Shown piece after piece: positions 54,415 through 64,000 of a stretch of 64,000 nucleotides of DNA. The notes under the pieces were generated by a model that was not told the DNA's origin, did not search any database, and saw only the letters and a list, made by a program, of their open reading frames with translations. Source of the DNA: Geofilum rhodophaeum (GTDB lineage Bacteria; Bacteroidota; Bacteroidia; Bacteroidales; Marinilabiliaceae); the NCBI RefSeq assembly GCF_002210225.1, contig NZ_MWUJ01000012.1:53271-117270 (forward strand), read 5' to 3'. The translations under genes and the position numbers were made by a program. The first letter of the stretch is position 1. Each line of letters starts with the position of its first letter.

Positions 54415-54684
54415 TTAACGTTTCTTATTGCCTGAATGACCACGGTAGGTCCGTGTTGGCGCAAATTCGCCCAGTTTATGTCCCACCATATTCTCAGTGA
54501 CATAAACAGGAATGAATTTGTTCCCATTGTGTACAGCTATGGTATGTCCCACAAATTCAGGGGAAATCATAGAAGCCCTGGCCCATGTCTTAATCACTGT
54601 TTTCTTGCCGGAGTCGTTCAAGGCTAAAACTTTCCGCTCCAGCTTATAGTTGATATAAGGCCCTTTTTTTAATGATCTGCTCAT
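54415..54684 (-). CDS. rpsS: 30S ribosomal protein S19
   Basis: An 89-residue head protein. [18 protein letters not shown] starts it, and [18 protein letters not shown] followed by [17 protein letters not shown] are canonical. It lies between rplB and rplV. Confidence 0.97.
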   Translation of the reverse strand: MSRSLKKGPYINYKLERKVLALNDSGKKTVIKTWARASMISPEFVGHTIAVHNGNKFIPVYVTENMVGHKLGEFAPTRTYRGHSGNKKR

Positions 54685-54704
54685 AATCTCAATGAATTAA
54701 CCGG

Positions 54705-55529
54705 TTACTTTTTTCTCTTTTCAAGAATGTACTTGCTGGAAGCTTTCTTGGGCGCACGGGTTTTGTAACCCTTGGCCAAAAGTCCCTTTCTTGAGCGTGG
54801 GTGACCACCGGAAGAACGACCTTCACCACCACCCATCGGGTGATCTACGGGGTTCATAACCACACCGCGAACACGGGGACGACGACCAAGCCATCTGCTT
54901 CGACCTGCCTTACCAGATTGTTCCAGTGCGTGGTCTGAATTACCAACAGCACCGATGGTGGCACGACAAGTTGTCAAGACCATTCGGGATTCACCGGAGG
55001 GAAGACGTAAAACTACGTACTTTCCTTCACGAGCAGCCAATTGGGCAAATGTACCGGCACTACGAGCCATAGCTCCTCCTTTGCCAGGTTGCAGTTCAAT
55101 ATTATGAACGATGGTACCAAGCGGAATCTCGCCCAAGGGCAAAGTGTTTCCGATTTCGGGAGCAGTTCCGCTGCCCGAAGCCAGTTCCATACCTACCTGC
55201 AAACCGTTAGGTGCAAGGATGTAGCGTTTTTCTCCATCTGCATATACCAGCAAAGCAATCCGAGCACTCCTGTTGGGGTCATACTGAATGGATTCTACCT
55301 TTGCCAGAACACCGTCTTTATTTCTCTTGAAATCGATTACCCGGTATTTCCTTTTGTGTCCACCTCCAAGGTAGCGCATGGTCATTTTACCTGTGTTGTT
55401 ACGACCACCGCTCTTCTTTAAAGGCTTCAGCAAGGATTTTTCTGGTACACTTGAGGTAATCGCATCAAATGCACCAATAATTTTGTGTCTCTGCCCCGGT
55501 GTTGTGGGCTTTAGCTTTCTTACTGCCAT
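54705..55529 (-). CDS. rplB: 50S ribosomal protein L2
   Basis: A 274-residue protein needed for subunit joining and close to the peptidyl-transferase centre. [40 protein letters not shown] and the C-terminal [19 protein letters not shown], with its conserved His, are all present. Confidence 0.97.
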   Translation of the reverse strand: MAVRKLKPTTPGQRHKIIGAFDAITSSVPEKSLLKPLKKSGGRNNTGKMTMRYLGGGHKRKYRVIDFKRNKDGVLAKVESIQYDPNRSARIALLVYADGEKRYILAPNGLQVGMELASGSGTAPEIGNTLPLGEIPLGTIVHNIELQPGKGGAMARSAGTFAQLAAREGKYVVLRLPSGESRMVLTTCRATIGAVGNSDHALEQSGKAGRSRWLGRRPRVRGVVMNPVDHPMGGGEGRSSGGHPRSRKGLLAKGYKTRAPKKASSKYILEKRKK

Positions 55530-55534
55530 TTTAC

Positions 55535-55825
55535 TTAGATATTGCTATAAAAATCAATTTTATCTCCATCTACCAATGTTACAACAGCCTTCTTGTAAGC
55601 AGCAGTTCGTCCGGCAATTACACCACTCTTAGTGTAACGCGACTTGCTTTTACCTGCATAACGCATGGTATTAACTGAAGCCACAGTAACATTGTACATC
55701 TCTTCAACAGCTTTCTTGATCTGCAACTTATTAACGTCGCGCTTAACAACAAAGCCATAGCTATTCAGGGTTTCCCCCTGGTGGGTCATCTTCTCAGTGA
55801 CGATTGGTTTTACGATTACATCCAT
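55535..55825 (-). CDS. rplW: 50S ribosomal protein L23
   Basis: A 96-residue protein at the tunnel exit, docking site for trigger factor and [19 protein letters not shown] starts it and ALID-type helix [20 protein letters not shown] follows. AGGAGG six bases before the ATG (55832-55837), with AAGGAGGTCAGTC as leader, almost repeats the rplF leader. Confidence 0.97.
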   Translation of the reverse strand: MDVIVKPIVTEKMTHQGETLNSYGFVVKRDVNKLQIKKAVEEMYNVTVASVNTMRYAGKSKSRYTKSGVIAGRTAAYKKAVVTLVDGDKIDFYSNI

Positions 55826-55836
55826 GACTGACCTCC

Positions 55837-56466
55837 TTATTCGTTAAAAAGTTTTCCGATTTGCTCTACAGAGCTTTCAGTAAGCAGCAAATACTGAGCT
55901 TTCATGATGCTGTAAGTATTCAATCCGGAAGCCACGGAAACCTCAGTTCTGGGAAGATTACGGGCAGAAAGCAAAACATTGCGATTTTCAGTTCCCAATA
56001 CCACCAGAGACCTTTTCCCGTCGAGTTGCAAACTCTTGCGAATGGCATTGAACTCCTTCGTTTTGGGGGCTTCGAAAGAAAAATCTTCCACCACCAAAAT
56101 CTCATTGTTCTTAGCCTTATGCGCTAAAGCGGAAAAGCGGGCCAGCTGCTTCACTTTCTTATTCAGCTTAAAGCTGTAATTGCGGGGACGGGGACCAAAA
56201 ACGCGACCTCCTCCACGAAAAACAGGACTCTTAATGCTGCCTGCACGTGCTGTACCGGTTCCCTTCTGCTTCTTAATCTTACGTGTACTACCAGAAACCT
56301 CATTACGCTCCTTGGCCTTATGGGTTCCCTGACGATTGTTGGCCAAATACTGTTTTACATCCAGATAAATGGCATGATCGTTGGGCTCTATGGCAAAAAT
56401 TGAATCAGGTAACTCAATTTTGCGTCCGGTATCTTCTCCTTTTATATTTACTATGTTCAGTTCCAT
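55837..56466 (-). CDS. rplD: 50S ribosomal protein L4
   Basis: A 209-residue protein reaching into the exit tunnel. The tunnel loop is [20 protein letters not shown], followed by [20 protein letters not shown]. In E. coli L4 represses the S10 operon. Its ATG shares one base with the rplC stop, so the two are translationally coupled. Confidence 0.97.
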   Translation of the reverse strand: MELNIVNIKGEDTGRKIELPDSIFAIEPNDHAIYLDVKQYLANNRQGTHKAKERNEVSGSTRKIKKQKGTGTARAGSIKSPVFRGGGRVFGPRPRNYSFKLNKKVKQLARFSALAHKAKNNEILVVEDFSFEAPKTKEFNAIRKSLQLDGKRSLVVLGTENRNVLLSARNLPRTEVSVASGLNTYSIMKAQYLLLTESSVEQIGKLFNE

Positions 56467-57083
56467 TACATTTCAATAATTAGATATGAACCATTTGCGC
56501 CCGGTACCGATCCTTTAACTAAAATCAGATTGTTTTCGGGAATCACTTTTAACACTCTCAGGTTTTCCACTTTCACACGGTCTCCACCGGTACGTCCGGC
56601 CATCCGCATTCCCTTAAACACACGTGAGGGAAATGAAGAGGCACCCAAAGAACCTGGTGCCCTGCCCCGGTTGTGCTGACCGTGGGTTTGTCCACCTACA
56701 CCACCAAAGCCGTGACGCTTTACAACCCCTTGAAAACCCTTACCTTTTGATAAGCCGGTAACGTCTACAAAAGTGTCTTCTTCAATGATGTCGACAGAAA
56801 CTACATCGCCCAGTTTGAACTCATTCTCAAAATCCTTGAATTCAACCAGCTTGGCCTTTGGAGTGGTACCTGCTTTCTGAAAATGGCCCTGTTGGGGCTT
56901 GGTGGTACTCTTCTCACGTTTTTCGTCGAACGCCAGCTGAACAGCAGCATACCCATCGGTTTCTGCTGTTTTTACCTGAGTCACGACGCAAGGACCAGCT
57001 TCGATAACAGTGCATGGTACATTTTTACCCTCGGCACTGAAAACGGAAGTCATTCCGATTTTTTTTCCAATTAATCCTGGCAT
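56466..57083 (-). CDS. rplC: 50S ribosomal protein L3
   Basis: A 205-residue early-assembly protein near the peptidyl-transferase centre. [13 protein letters not shown] starts it, and [40 protein letters not shown] are canonical. It lies 23 bases after rpsJ. Confidence 0.97.
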   Translation of the reverse strand: MPGLIGKKIGMTSVFSAEGKNVPCTVIEAGPCVVTQVKTAETDGYAAVQLAFDEKREKSTTKPQQGHFQKAGTTPKAKLVEFKDFENEFKLGDVVSVDIIEEDTFVDVTGLSKGKGFQGVVKRHGFGGVGGQTHGQHNRGRAPGSLGASSFPSRVFKGMRMAGRTGGDRVKVENLRVLKVIPENNLILVKGSVPGANGSYLIIEM

Positions 57084-57106
57084 TGCTTGTGATTTTTAAT
57101 TAATTA

Positions 57107-57412
57107 TCAAACTTTGATTTCAACTTCCACACCGCTGGGAAGTTCAAGTTTCATTAGCGCGTCAATGGTCTTCGCAGTAGAGCTGTAAATGTCGATCAAA
57201 CGCTTGTATGACGACAATTGAAACTGCTCTCTGGACTTCTTATTAACGAAGGTGGAACGCAATACAGTGAAAACCCTTTTGTGGGTAGGCAACGGAATGG
57301 GACCGCTAACAACAGCCCCGGTGCTCTTCACTGTTTTTACGATCTTCTCGGCAGACTTGTCTACCAAATTGTGATCGTAGGATTTCAGCTTAATTCTTAT
57401 TTTTTGATTCAT
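57107..57412 (-). CDS. rpsJ: 30S ribosomal protein S10
   Basis: A 101-residue head protein, also NusE in transcription antitermination. [20 protein letters not shown] starts it, and [17 protein letters not shown] is the signature. It directly follows fusA (22 bases), without the tuf gene that lies between the str and S10 operons in many bacteria. Confidence 0.97.
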   Translation of the reverse strand: MNQKIRIKLKSYDHNLVDKSAEKIVKTVKSTGAVVSGPIPLPTHKRVFTVLRSTFVNKKSREQFQLSSYKRLIDIYSSTAKTIDALMKLELPSGVEVEIKV

Positions 57413-57434
57413 AGCTATTTATGCGAACGAGTTC

Positions 57435-59543
57435 TTACAATAATTCGACTTTACCTTTGGCTTCTTTAACCACTTCCACTGCGATGGATTTAGACACCTC
57501 TTCGTAGTGAGAAAACTCCATGGATGAAGTGGCACGACCCGATGAAATGGTACGCAAGGCAGTAACATATCCAAACATCTCAGCCAAAGGCACACGGGCT
57601 TTAACCACGCGGGCACCAGCTTTGGATTCCATACCCTCGACCTGACCACGACGCTTGTTGAAGTCACCAATAATGTCACCCATATACTCTTCGGGAGTTA
57701 CTACTTCCACCTTCATAATGGGCTCAAGCAATACCGGCTTGGCTTTGGCACAAGCCGCCTTGAAGGCCTGACGAGCAGCAATTTCAAAAGAAAGCTGATC
57801 GGAGTCAACCGGGTGGAAAGATCCATCCAGAAGTTCCACTTTCAGGTTTTCAACGGTAAATCCAGCCAAAACACCATTCTGCATAGCGTTCTTGAAACCT
57901 TTTTCTACAGAAGGGATGTATTCCTTAGGCACATTACCACCCTTAACCAGGTCAACAAACTGCAAGCCCGTCTTTCCTTCGTCGATGGGACCAACTTTTA
58001 CAATGATGTCGGCAAACTTACCACGACCACCGGTCTGCTTCTTAAACACTTCACGGTGTTCTACAGTAGCGCCAATGGCTTCCTTGTAATTTACCTGAGG
58101 ACGTCCCTGGTTACACTCTACTTTGAACTCGCGCTTCAAACGATCGATAATAACCTCCAGGTGCAACTCACCCATACCGCTGATTACTGTCTGACCAGTC
58201 TCTTCATCGGTCTGAACACGGAAGGTGGGATCTTCCTCAGCCAACTTGGCCAAACCAGTACCCAGCTTGTCGATGTCCTTCTGACTCTTGGGCTCCACAG
58301 ATACACCAATCACGGGATCGGGGAATTCCATAGATTCCAAAGCGATGGGATGCTTCTCGTCGCACAAGGTATCTCCGGTACGCACGTCTTTGAAACCAAC
58401 ACCGGCACAAATATCTCCGGCAGAAATGCTGTCAATAGGCATCTGCTTGTTTGATTTCATCCGGTAAAGGCGAGAAATACGTTCTTTTTTACCACTGCGG
58501 GTATTCAGAACATAGGAACCTGCATCGAGCGTTCCGGCATATACACGAATAAAAGCCAATCGACCCACAAAAGGATCGGTGGCGATTTTAAAAGCCAAGG
58601 CAGTGAACGGAGCTTCGGGCACCTGCTTACGACTCTCTTCCTCCTCGGTATTGGGATTCACCCCAACAACATCTGCAATATCGGTGGGAGCTGGCAAATA
58701 ACGTACAATACCATCGATCAAACGCTGAACACCCTTGTTCTTGAAAGAAGCGCCACACATCATAGGTACAATTTTCATATCGATGGCAGCCTGACGGATG
58801 ACATTGATCAGCTGATCACCGGTAATGGAATCGGGATCCTCAAAGAATTTCTCCATCAACTCATCGTCGTACTCGGCTACTGCCTCTACAAGCTTTCCAC
58901 GCCACTCAGCGACTTCGTCAGCCATATCGGCGGGCACATCTTCTACTTCATAGCGCTGGCCCAATGTATCGTCATCGTACCATACAATCGCTTTGTTCTC
59001 AATCAGGTCAACAACTCCTTTGAAAGTCTCTTCCGCTCCGATTGGAATCTGAATGGGCACCGGATTGGCTCCCAAAACTTCACGAACCTGGCGTACCACC
59101 TCATAGAAGTTGGCACCGGAACGGTCCATTTTGTTCACAAATCCAATACGCGGTACGTGGTATTTGTTGGCCTGACGCCAAACAGTCTCCGACTGAGGTT
59201 CTACACCTCCTACTGCACAAAACAAGGCCACAGCACCATCCAAAACCCGCAGCGAACGCTCCACCTCAACGGTAAAGTCAACGTGACCTGGGGTGTCAAT
59301 AATGTTGATCTTATATTCCTCGTCTCTGTACATCCATTGGGTACTGATGGCTGCAGAAGTGATGGTAATACCACGCTCCTGCTCCTGTTCCATCCAGTCC
59401 ATAGTTGCCGAACCATCGTGGGTTTCGCCAATCTTATGGGTAATACCGGTGAAAAACAGGATACGCTCGGTAGTAGTCGTCTTACCGGCGTCAATGTGAG
59501 CCATAATCCCAATATTCCTTGTATATTTTAAGTCTTTTGCCAT
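57435..59543 (-). CDS. fusA: Elongation factor G
   Basis: A 702-residue translocase GTPase. G1 is [10 protein letters not shown] (15-24), the switch 1 region [13 protein letters not shown]3 DTPGHVDF, G4 NKMD. Domains II to V follow, including the [14 protein letters not shown] segment and the terminal [20 protein letters not shown]. It lies between rpsG and rpsJ in the str-S10 supercluster. Confidence 0.98.
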   Translation of the reverse strand: MAKDLKYTRNIGIMAHIDAGKTTTTERILFFTGITHKIGETHDGSATMDWMEQEQERGITITSAAISTQWMYRDEEYKINIIDTPGHVDFTVEVERSLRVLDGAVALFCAVGGVEPQSETVWRQANKYHVPRIGFVNKMDRSGANFYEVVRQVREVLGANPVPIQIPIGAEETFKGVVDLIENKAIVWYDDDTLGQRYEVEDVPADMADEVAEWRGKLVEAVAEYDDELMEKFFEDPDSITGDQLINVIRQAAIDMKIVPMMCGASFKNKGVQRLIDGIVRYLPAPTDIADVVGVNPNTEEEESRKQVPEAPFTALAFKIATDPFVGRLAFIRVYAGTLDAGSYVLNTRSGKKERISRLYRMKSNKQMPIDSISAGDICAGVGFKDVRTGDTLCDEKHPIALESMEFPDPVIGVSVEPKSQKDIDKLGTGLAKLAEEDPTFRVQTDEETGQTVISGMGELHLEVIIDRLKREFKVECNQGRPQVNYKEAIGATVEHREVFKKQTGGRGKFADIIVKVGPIDEGKTGLQFVDLVKGGNVPKEYIPSVEKGFKNAMQNGVLAGFTVENLKVELLDGSFHPVDSDQLSFEIAARQAFKAACAKAKPVLLEPIMKVEVVTPEEYMGDIIGDFNKRRGQVEGMESKAGARVVKARVPLAEMFGYVTALRTISSGRATSSMEFSHYEEVSKSIAVEVVKEAKGKVELL

Positions 59544-59564
59544 TAGTTTACTAAAATCAAAGGA

Positions 59565-60041
59565 TTAAAATCTAAAGTGGGCAAACGCACGGTTGGCTTC
59601 CGCCATTCTATGCATGTCTTCTTTCTTCTTGTAGGCGCCGCCCTCCTGGTTGTATGCAGCAACAATTTCAGCAGCCAACTTGTCGGCCATGGATTTACCG
59701 CTCCGCTTACGTGCAAAAAGAATCAAGTTCTTCATACTGTAAGAAACTTTACGCTCAGCGCGGATTTCGGTAGGTACCTGGAAGGTAGCACCACCTACAC
59801 GGCGGCTTTTCACCTCTACGTTGGGAGTAACGTTTTCCAGGGCTTTTTTCCAGATTTCGAGTACAGACTTGCCTTCTTTCTCGGCTTTGTCCTTAATCTG
59901 ATCGAGTGCAGAATAGAAAATGCTGTAGGAAATAGACTTCTTTCCATCCAACATCAGGTTATTCACAAACTGGGTAACCAAAGTGTCGTTAAACTTTGGA
60001 TCGGGTAGAATCACCCTCTTTTTTGGTTTACTCTTTCTCAT
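59565..60041 (-). CDS. rpsG: 30S ribosomal protein S7
   Basis: A 158-residue assembly initiator of the 30S head, contacting E-site t[21 protein letters not shown] starts it; [20 protein letters not shown] and the C-terminal [18 protein letters not shown] are conserved. A 121-base gap without a gene separates it from rpsL. Confidence 0.97.
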   Translation of the reverse strand: MRKSKPKKRVILPDPKFNDTLVTQFVNNLMLDGKKSISYSIFYSALDQIKDKAEKEGKSVLEIWKKALENVTPNVEVKSRRVGGATFQVPTEIRAERKVSYSMKNLILFARKRSGKSMADKLAAEIVAAYNQEGGAYKKKEDMHRMAEANRAFAHFRF

Positions 60042-60162
60042 TTCTTCTTTTGTTTATCAGTTTTTCAAAATTTACTGGCTGTATTTTTGACTCTTCAACG
60101 GTCCTTTGACCATTTACTCAACCTAAACACGAACCAATAAACAAAAACTCCGGTCAAAAAAA

Positions 60163-60552
60163 TTACTTCTTAGCTTTCGCTGCTTTCGGACGCTTGGTTC
60201 CATACTTTGAACGACGCTGTGTACGACCCTCAACACCAGAGGCATCCAAGGCGCCACGAACAAGGTGATAACGAACACCTGGCAAGTCTTTAACCCTACC
60301 GCCGCGCACCAAAACAATGGAGTGCTCCTGCAAGTTGTGACCTTCCCCGGGAATGTAGGCGTTCACCTCTTTTCCATTGGTCAGACGTACCCTGGCTACC
60401 TTACGCATAGCTGAGTTCGGCTTCTTAGGAGTAGTGGTGTACACACGCACACAAACCCCGCGACGTTGCGGACATGAATCCAACGCAGGCGATTTACTCT
60501 TGTCCACCAGCGTAGTGCGTCCTTTTCTTACTAATTGCTGAATTGTTGGCAT
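60163..60552 (-). CDS. rpsL: 30S ribosomal protein S12
   Basis: A 129-residue decoding-centre protein and first gene of the str operon. [19 protein letters not shown] starts it. The decoding loops [15 protein letters not shown] and [13 protein letters not shown] carry Lys at both positions where streptomycin-resistance mutations commonly occur, so the sequence is wild type there. Confidence 0.98.
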   Translation of the reverse strand: MPTIQQLVRKGRTTLVDKSKSPALDSCPQRRGVCVRVYTTTPKKPNSAMRKVARVRLTNGKEVNAYIPGEGHNLQEHSIVLVRGGRVKDLPGVRYHLVRGALDASGVEGRTQRRSKYGTKRPKAAKAKK

Positions 60553-60597
60553 ATAAACTTTGATTTTAACTATAAAACACTCTCAACAAACGGGTTG

Positions 60598-60605
60598 CAA
60601 AGATA
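60598..60605 (-). promoter_or_regulatory. Putative str operon promoter -7 element
   Basis: TATCTTTG on the minus strand, 45 bases before the rpsL ATG, matches TAnnTTTG. It may drive the whole 18-kb ribosomal supercluster. A -33 TTG at the usual distance is not obvious. The 324-base region to fabD contains no gene. Confidence 0.5.
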
Positions 60606-60842
60606 TTCTTTTTTGCATAAAAAACCCATTGATTTTCAAACAATCTGGCACCTTGGCACAAAAAGCGCTGCAAAAGTAGCAAAAAGGAACAGAATATGAA
60701 ACAGTTAAAACTCTTTTTCTAGTTAAATTATCCTTCACCAGCATTTTAGCTACCCGGGCATATCTGCATGGAATATTCCTCGAGCAAAAAGACCGAGAAT
60801 GAAAATAGAGCCATTTTTCTTCCACCAAGCAGACTTATGTTT

Positions 60843-60850
60843 TATCTTTG
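60843..60850 (+). promoter_or_regulatory. -7 promoter element of fabD
   Basis: TATCTTTG, 26 bases before the fabD ATG at 60877, matches TAnnTTTG. It argues for that start rather than the in-frame ATG at 60799, which lies upstream of it. Confidence 0.5.
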
Positions 60851-60876
60851 TACTCTTTAAAAAAACATTCAATACC

Positions 60877-61770
60877 ATGACTAAAGCTTATGTATTTCCC
60901 GGACAAGGGGCACAATTTGTTGGAATGGGCAAGGACCTTTACGAGCAGTCGGCCCTGGCCAAAGAACTGTTTGAACAGGCCAACGACATCCTGGGATTTC
61001 GGATTACCGACCTCATGTTTGAAGGAACAGACGAAGATCTGCGTCAAACCAAAGTAACCCAGCCTGCCATCTTTCTTCATTCCGTAATATTGGCCAAAAC
61101 GCTGGGCGAAAGCTTCCAGCCGAATATGACAGCAGGGCATTCCCTGGGGGAGTTTTCTGCGCTGGTTACTGCGGGGGCCTTATCTTTTGAGGACGGTCTT
61201 AAGTTGGTTGCTCAGCGCGCCATGGCTATGCAAAAGGCCTGCGAACTGGAGCCCTCTACCATGGCCGCGATTGTTGGTCTCGACGACAAAACGGTAGAAG
61301 ACGCTTGTACCGCCATCGATGCCGTTGTAGTACCGGCCAACTACAACTGTCCGGGACAATTGGTCATTTCAGGTTCGTTTGAAGGCATAGACAAGGCTTG
61401 TGAAAAACTGACCGAACTGGGTGCCAAGCGTGCATTAAAGCTCTCAGTGGGCGGAGCCTTTCATTCTCCTTTAATGGAACCTGCACGCGCAGAGCTGGCC
61501 GCAGCCATCGAAAACACCCAAATCAATGCACCAATTTGTCCGGTATATCAAAACGTGAGCGCACAGCCATTTACCGCCCCCACGCTCATTAAGAAAAACC
61601 TGATTGACCAACTAACTGCACCGGTAAAATGGACGCAAACCGTTCAGAACATGCTTAAAGACGGAGCAGCTCATTTCACTGAAATCGGACCTGGCAAAGT
61701 ACTAACCGGTCTCATCAAAAAGATTGACCGAGCTACAGCGTGCGAAAACATCAGTTCCTTTCAAGGCTGA
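60877..61770 (+). CDS. fabD: Malonyl-CoA:ACP transacylase
   Basis: A 297-residue enzyme loading malonate on acyl carrier protein for fatty-acid synthesis. The oxyanion motif FPGQGAQFVGMG, the catalytic Ser in GHSLGEFSAL, and the catalytic His in GGAFHSPLM are present, with IGPGKVLTGLIKK at the C-terminus. The ATG at 60877 is chosen because the fold begins there (TKAYVFPGQGAQ) and a -7 element lies 26 bases before it. No other fatty-acid gene is adjacent. Confidence 0.96.
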   Translation: MTKAYVFPGQGAQFVGMGKDLYEQSALAKELFEQANDILGFRITDLMFEGTDEDLRQTKVTQPAIFLHSVILAKTLGESFQPNMTAGHSLGEFSALVTAGALSFEDGLKLVAQRAMAMQKACELEPSTMAAIVGLDDKTVEDACTAIDAVVVPANYNCPGQLVISGSFEGIDKACEKLTELGAKRALKLSVGGAFHSPLMEPARAELAAAIENTQINAPICPVYQNVSAQPFTAPTLIKKNLIDQLTAPVKWTQTVQNMLKDGAAHFTEIGPGKVLTGLIKKIDRATACENISSFQG

Positions 61771-61782
61771 TAAAACCAAATT

Positions 61783-61812
61783 AAAAAGCTGTCCTTGCGG
61801 ACAGCTTTTTTT
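61783..61812. terminator. Bidirectional terminator between fabD and ilvA
   Basis: AAAAAGCTGTCC pairs with GGACAGCTTTTT around a TTGC loop. Seven T follow on the plus strand, and the A-rich left arm gives T residues on the minus strand. It overlaps the ilvA stop codon and serves both convergent genes. Confidence 0.88.
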
Positions 61813-63052
61813 ATATCAACAAATGAAACAAATCCGGCGAATCATTGACCGACCTATAATTAAAGCCATGCTCCGTCATTCTTTGAACCATCGCATCCCG
61901 GTCGGCCAGGCTCTTGGTTTCAATCCCCACTAAAGCCGGACCCGTATCGCGACTGTTTTTCTTAGTATACTCAAAGTGGGTAATGTCGTCATCGGGGCCC
62001 AGGATCTCATTGACAAACTCTTTTAATGCACCGGACCGCTGGGGAAAGCGCACTATAAAATAATGCTTTAGGCCCTCATACAGCAGGGAGCGCTCCTTTA
62101 TTTCTTCGGTACGAGTAATGTCGTTATTGCCCCCACTTACGATACAAACCACCGTCTTACCCTTGATCTTATCCGCCATAAAATCAAGCGCTGCAATGCT
62201 CAACGCTCCTGCGGGCTCAACGACAATAGCTTCTTCATTGTACAACTGCAGAATGGAGGTACACACCTTTCCTTCGGGCACCAGCAACAAGCCATCGAGC
62301 ACCTCCCTGGCTATTTCAAAATTGAGTTCGCCAACCGTAGCAACAGCGGCGCCATCAACAAACTTCTCAAAACCATTGAGCACAATTCGACTTCCGGCAT
62401 CAAGCGAATTTTTCATAGCGGGTGCCCCTTCGGGCTCCACGCCAATAATACGGGTGGCAGGACTCTTAACCCGTAACCACGAACCCAGTCCACTCACCAA
62501 GCCCCCTCCGCCAATGGGCGCCATCACATAGTCAATAGGAAAATCAGCCTGCTCCAGCAATTCCAATCCTATCGTCCCCTGTCCCGCCATCACCAACTTG
62601 TCGTCAAAAGGATGAATAAAAACAGAAGCATGCGCTTTACAATCGGCCATGGCAGCCTCATAAGCATGGTCATAAGTATCGCCTGTCAAAACAATTTCAA
62701 TAAAATCCCTTCCAAACATCCGAACCTGTTTAATCTTTTGCTTGGGCGTAGTTGAAGGCATAAAAATGCGCCCCTTTAAACCCAAATGACGACAGGATAA
62801 GGCAACGCCCTGAGCATGATTACCCGCACTGGCACACACCACTCCTTTTTCCCGCTCCTCCATTGTCAACGATGCAATCTTGTTAAAAGCACCCCTGATC
62901 TTATAAGAGCGCACAGTTTGTAAATCTTCCCGCTTAAGATAAACACTTGCACCATAACGCTCAGATAAAATCTGATCCTTCATTAAAGGCGTTTTTTGCA
63001 CAACCTGCTTGATACGCTGAGCAGCCTCTTCGATACTCTTAATCGTTATCAT
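61811..63052 (-). CDS. ilvA: Threonine ammonia-lyase, biosynthetic type
   Basis: A 413-residue PLP enzyme converting threonine to 2-oxobutanoate, the first step of isoleucine synthesis. The PLP Lys lies in VRSYKIRGAFNK, the Asn loop in SAGNHAQGVA, and the phosphate-binding glycines in APIGGGGLVSGLG. The last 85 residues (HYFIVRFPQRSGALKEFV...) form a single ACT-like regulatory domain, shorter than in E. coli IlvA. The catabolic TdcB type lacks such a domain. ATG at 63052 is preferred over a TTG three codons upstream. Confidence 0.93.
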   Translation of the reverse strand: MITIKSIEEAAQRIKQVVQKTPLMKDQILSERYGASVYLKREDLQTVRSYKIRGAFNKIASLTMEEREKGVVCASAGNHAQGVALSCRHLGLKGRIFMPSTTPKQKIKQVRMFGRDFIEIVLTGDTYDHAYEAAMADCKAHASVFIHPFDDKLVMAGQGTIGLELLEQADFPIDYVMAPIGGGGLVSGLGSWLRVKSPATRIIGVEPEGAPAMKNSLDAGSRIVLNGFEKFVDGAAVATVGELNFEIAREVLDGLLLVPEGKVCTSILQLYNEEAIVVEPAGALSIAALDFMADKIKGKTVVCIVSGGNNDITRTEEIKERSLLYEGLKHYFIVRFPQRSGALKEFVNEILGPDDDITHFEYTKKNSRDTGPALVGIETKSLADRDAMVQRMTEHGFNYRSVNDSPDLFHLLI

Positions 63053-63333
63053 AGAATACAAATAAAAACAACAGCAAGTCTAAAACGTTGATTTTCAAAC
63101 CACTAAACCGCACACAACTTGCCGAAACAATTAAAAAACCAGAATCAAAACAAAAACCGTAAGCATCATGTTCGAAAACGAACACCAGGCATACGAAAAC
63201 GAACAATACACCAAGGCAAACAAAAACCACAACCACCTCTTTTTAAGCATATTAAAACATTTGGCACAGCTATTGATAAACCATAAGCACAAGAGTAAAA
63301 CAATAAATAAAAAACAATTCAAAATCCATAGCC

Positions 63334-63846
63334 ATGAAAACAAACAACAACATCATTACCGGAATCGCAGTAAGCTTTATGCTCCTAATTGGTACAATTT
63401 CAGCCAGTGCCACCTCCGCACCTGAAAGTCTCACAGGCAACTCGCAAACCCTCCTCGGGCAATACCAAATCACAGAACTGGAACCCGAGACTGTAAACAA
63501 CGAAACCATGCGTAAGTTTCAGCTTGACTACGAAAACGGCGTTGCACCAGTAACCATTTACCTCAGTGAGCGCAGAAATTGCCGTGAATATATCGTTCGC
63601 AGCAAGGTAATGGAAGTTCAGTACGTATGCAACAAAAAAGGCTTCGGAGCTGCTCCTGTAAGCAGCAGAAACAGCCTCTACCCGGAACAAACCAACAAAA
63701 TGTTCCTGTCCTCAGAAGCCCTTAGCTACCAGGAAAAAATCACAGAAGGAGAAGTCGACCTCCAGAAAGCATTAGGTCTGATCGCCTGCTACTATCCTTC
63801 CTTGTTGAAAAACATTCAAAATCTTGCAAAGATTACCCAAAATTAA
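63334..63846 (+). CDS. Small exported protein of unknown function
   Basis: A 170-residue protein with a signal peptide (KTNNNIITGIAVSFMLLIGTI, cleavage near SASA). The mature part has a beta-rich middle (MRKFQLDYENGVAPVTIYLS, YIVRSKVMEVQYVCNKKG) and a helical C-terminus (VDLQKALGLIACYYPSLLK). Three Cys at about 83, 98 and 152 may form disulfides. No family is recognised. It is a single-gene unit ending in a strong terminator. Two direct copies of CGAAAACGAACA, 21 bases apart (63173-63184, 63194-63205), lie in its upstream region. Confidence 0.75.
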   Translation: MKTNNNIITGIAVSFMLLIGTISASATSAPESLTGNSQTLLGQYQITELEPETVNNETMRKFQLDYENGVAPVTIYLSERRNCREYIVRSKVMEVQYVCNKKGFGAAPVSSRNSLYPEQTNKMFLSSEALSYQEKITEGEVDLQKALGLIACYYPSLLKNIQNLAKITQN

Positions 63847-63869
63847 AATAGGACAATTAATAAAGGGGG

Positions 63870-63905
63870 AAAAGCTCCCAAGGCAAGGCCTTGGGAGCTT
63901 TTTTT
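63870..63905 (+). terminator. Terminator of the small exported protein gene
   Basis: GCTCCCAAGGC (63874-63884) pairs perfectly with 63888-63898 around an AAG loop, flanked by AAAA on the left and seven T on the right, 24 bases after the stop. Confidence 0.9.
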
Positions 63906-63930
63906 ATTTCTTGGCCGACACGCAGGGCAC

Positions 63931-63948
63931 CCAGGGTTGAAACCCTGG
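63931..63948. repeat. REP-like palindrome near the window end
   Basis: CCAGGGTT pairs perfectly with AACCCTGG around a two-base GA loop, followed by CCCCAGGCTATG. Intergenic palindromes of this style are frequent in Bacteroidota and may be repetitive; copy number cannot be judged from this window. The bases from 63949 to 64000 contain no recognisable gene. Confidence 0.5.
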
Positions 63949-64000
63949 TACCCCAGGCTATGTTCCTTTTTATCCGATGACCTGCGGCCGGCGCGCAAGG

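Noticed and set aside
60042..60162. Possible regulatory hairpin between rpsL and rpsG
   Set aside because: Only a four-base stem (GGTC/GACC) was found; not enough to call a structure.
60799..60876. N-terminal extension of FabD
   Set aside because: It overlaps the -7 element and adds residues before the canonical FabD start.
63168..63425. 85-codon frame overlapping the start of the exported protein gene
   Set aside because: Asn/Lys/His-rich translation of A-rich intergenic DNA in another frame; contradicts the signal peptide gene it overlaps.

Overview
The window comes from a member of the Bacteroidota, most likely class Bacteroidia. The order cannot be fixed from the sequence, although the gene content would suit Marinilabiliales-like bacteria. 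The evidence is: at least ten genes preceded by the phylum's -7 promoter element TAnnTTTG; few Shine-Dalgarno sequences; a TPR-type sensor kinase; a Y_Y_Y two-component-type propeller protein; a mitochondrial-type citrate synthase; and ribosomal proteins in zinc-free forms. No rRNA, CRISPR array, prophage or intact insertion sequence is visible.

Layout. 0-6.6 kb: the 3' part of a sensor histidine kinase, the sbcD-sbcC nuclease operon, a small Cys-rich protein and a phosphoglycolate-phosphatase-like HAD hydrolase. 6.6-10.5 kb is an AT-richer accessory block: a decayed SDR gene, a membrane-anchored MutS-like ATPase, an acetyltransferase relic with its middle deleted, a HepT/MntA toxin-antitoxin pair, a GIY-YIG nuclease, tRNA-Lys(UUU), and two 102-bp tandem repeats carrying partial tRNA-Lys sequence in the presumed tRNA leader. 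10.7-21.6 kb: an AmrB-AmrA fusion, a DUF4328 membrane protein, and an outer-membrane module (TamA-like Omp85, TamB, TPR protein, small soluble protein). 21.6-26.3 kb: a tiny membrane protein, YchF, an ECF sigma / membrane protein / Spy-like periplasmic protein operon, and HisRS. 26.4-30.3 kb: an iron(III) ABC transporter operon with a Fur-like palindrome inside its promoter. 30.4-39.4 kb is a signalling block: a REC-adenylate cyclase, EttA, an exported unknown, a hybrid kinase with a degenerate ATPase domain, and a propeller-SpoIIE phosphatase. 39.6-42.4 kb: citrate synthase and enolase. 42.5-60.6 kb: one uninterrupted minus-strand str-S10-spc-alpha supercluster (rpsL to rplQ) with fusA, secY, map, infA and rpoA, and a clear terminator after rplQ. 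60.8-64 kb: fabD, threonine ammonia-lyase and a small exported protein.

How the genes work together. The housekeeping parts form recognisable modules for translation and secretion, outer-membrane biogenesis, iron uptake, double-strand-break repair, and fatty-acid and isoleucine synthesis. The least explained material is the tRNA-Lys locus with its tandem tRNA fragments and neighbouring GIY-YIG gene, the signalling block at 30-39 kb, and several strong hairpins: an 18-bp perfect stem inside tamB, and palindromes in the spc operon at the rpsN and rplO ends. No completely new multi-gene system could be demonstrated from sequence alone.
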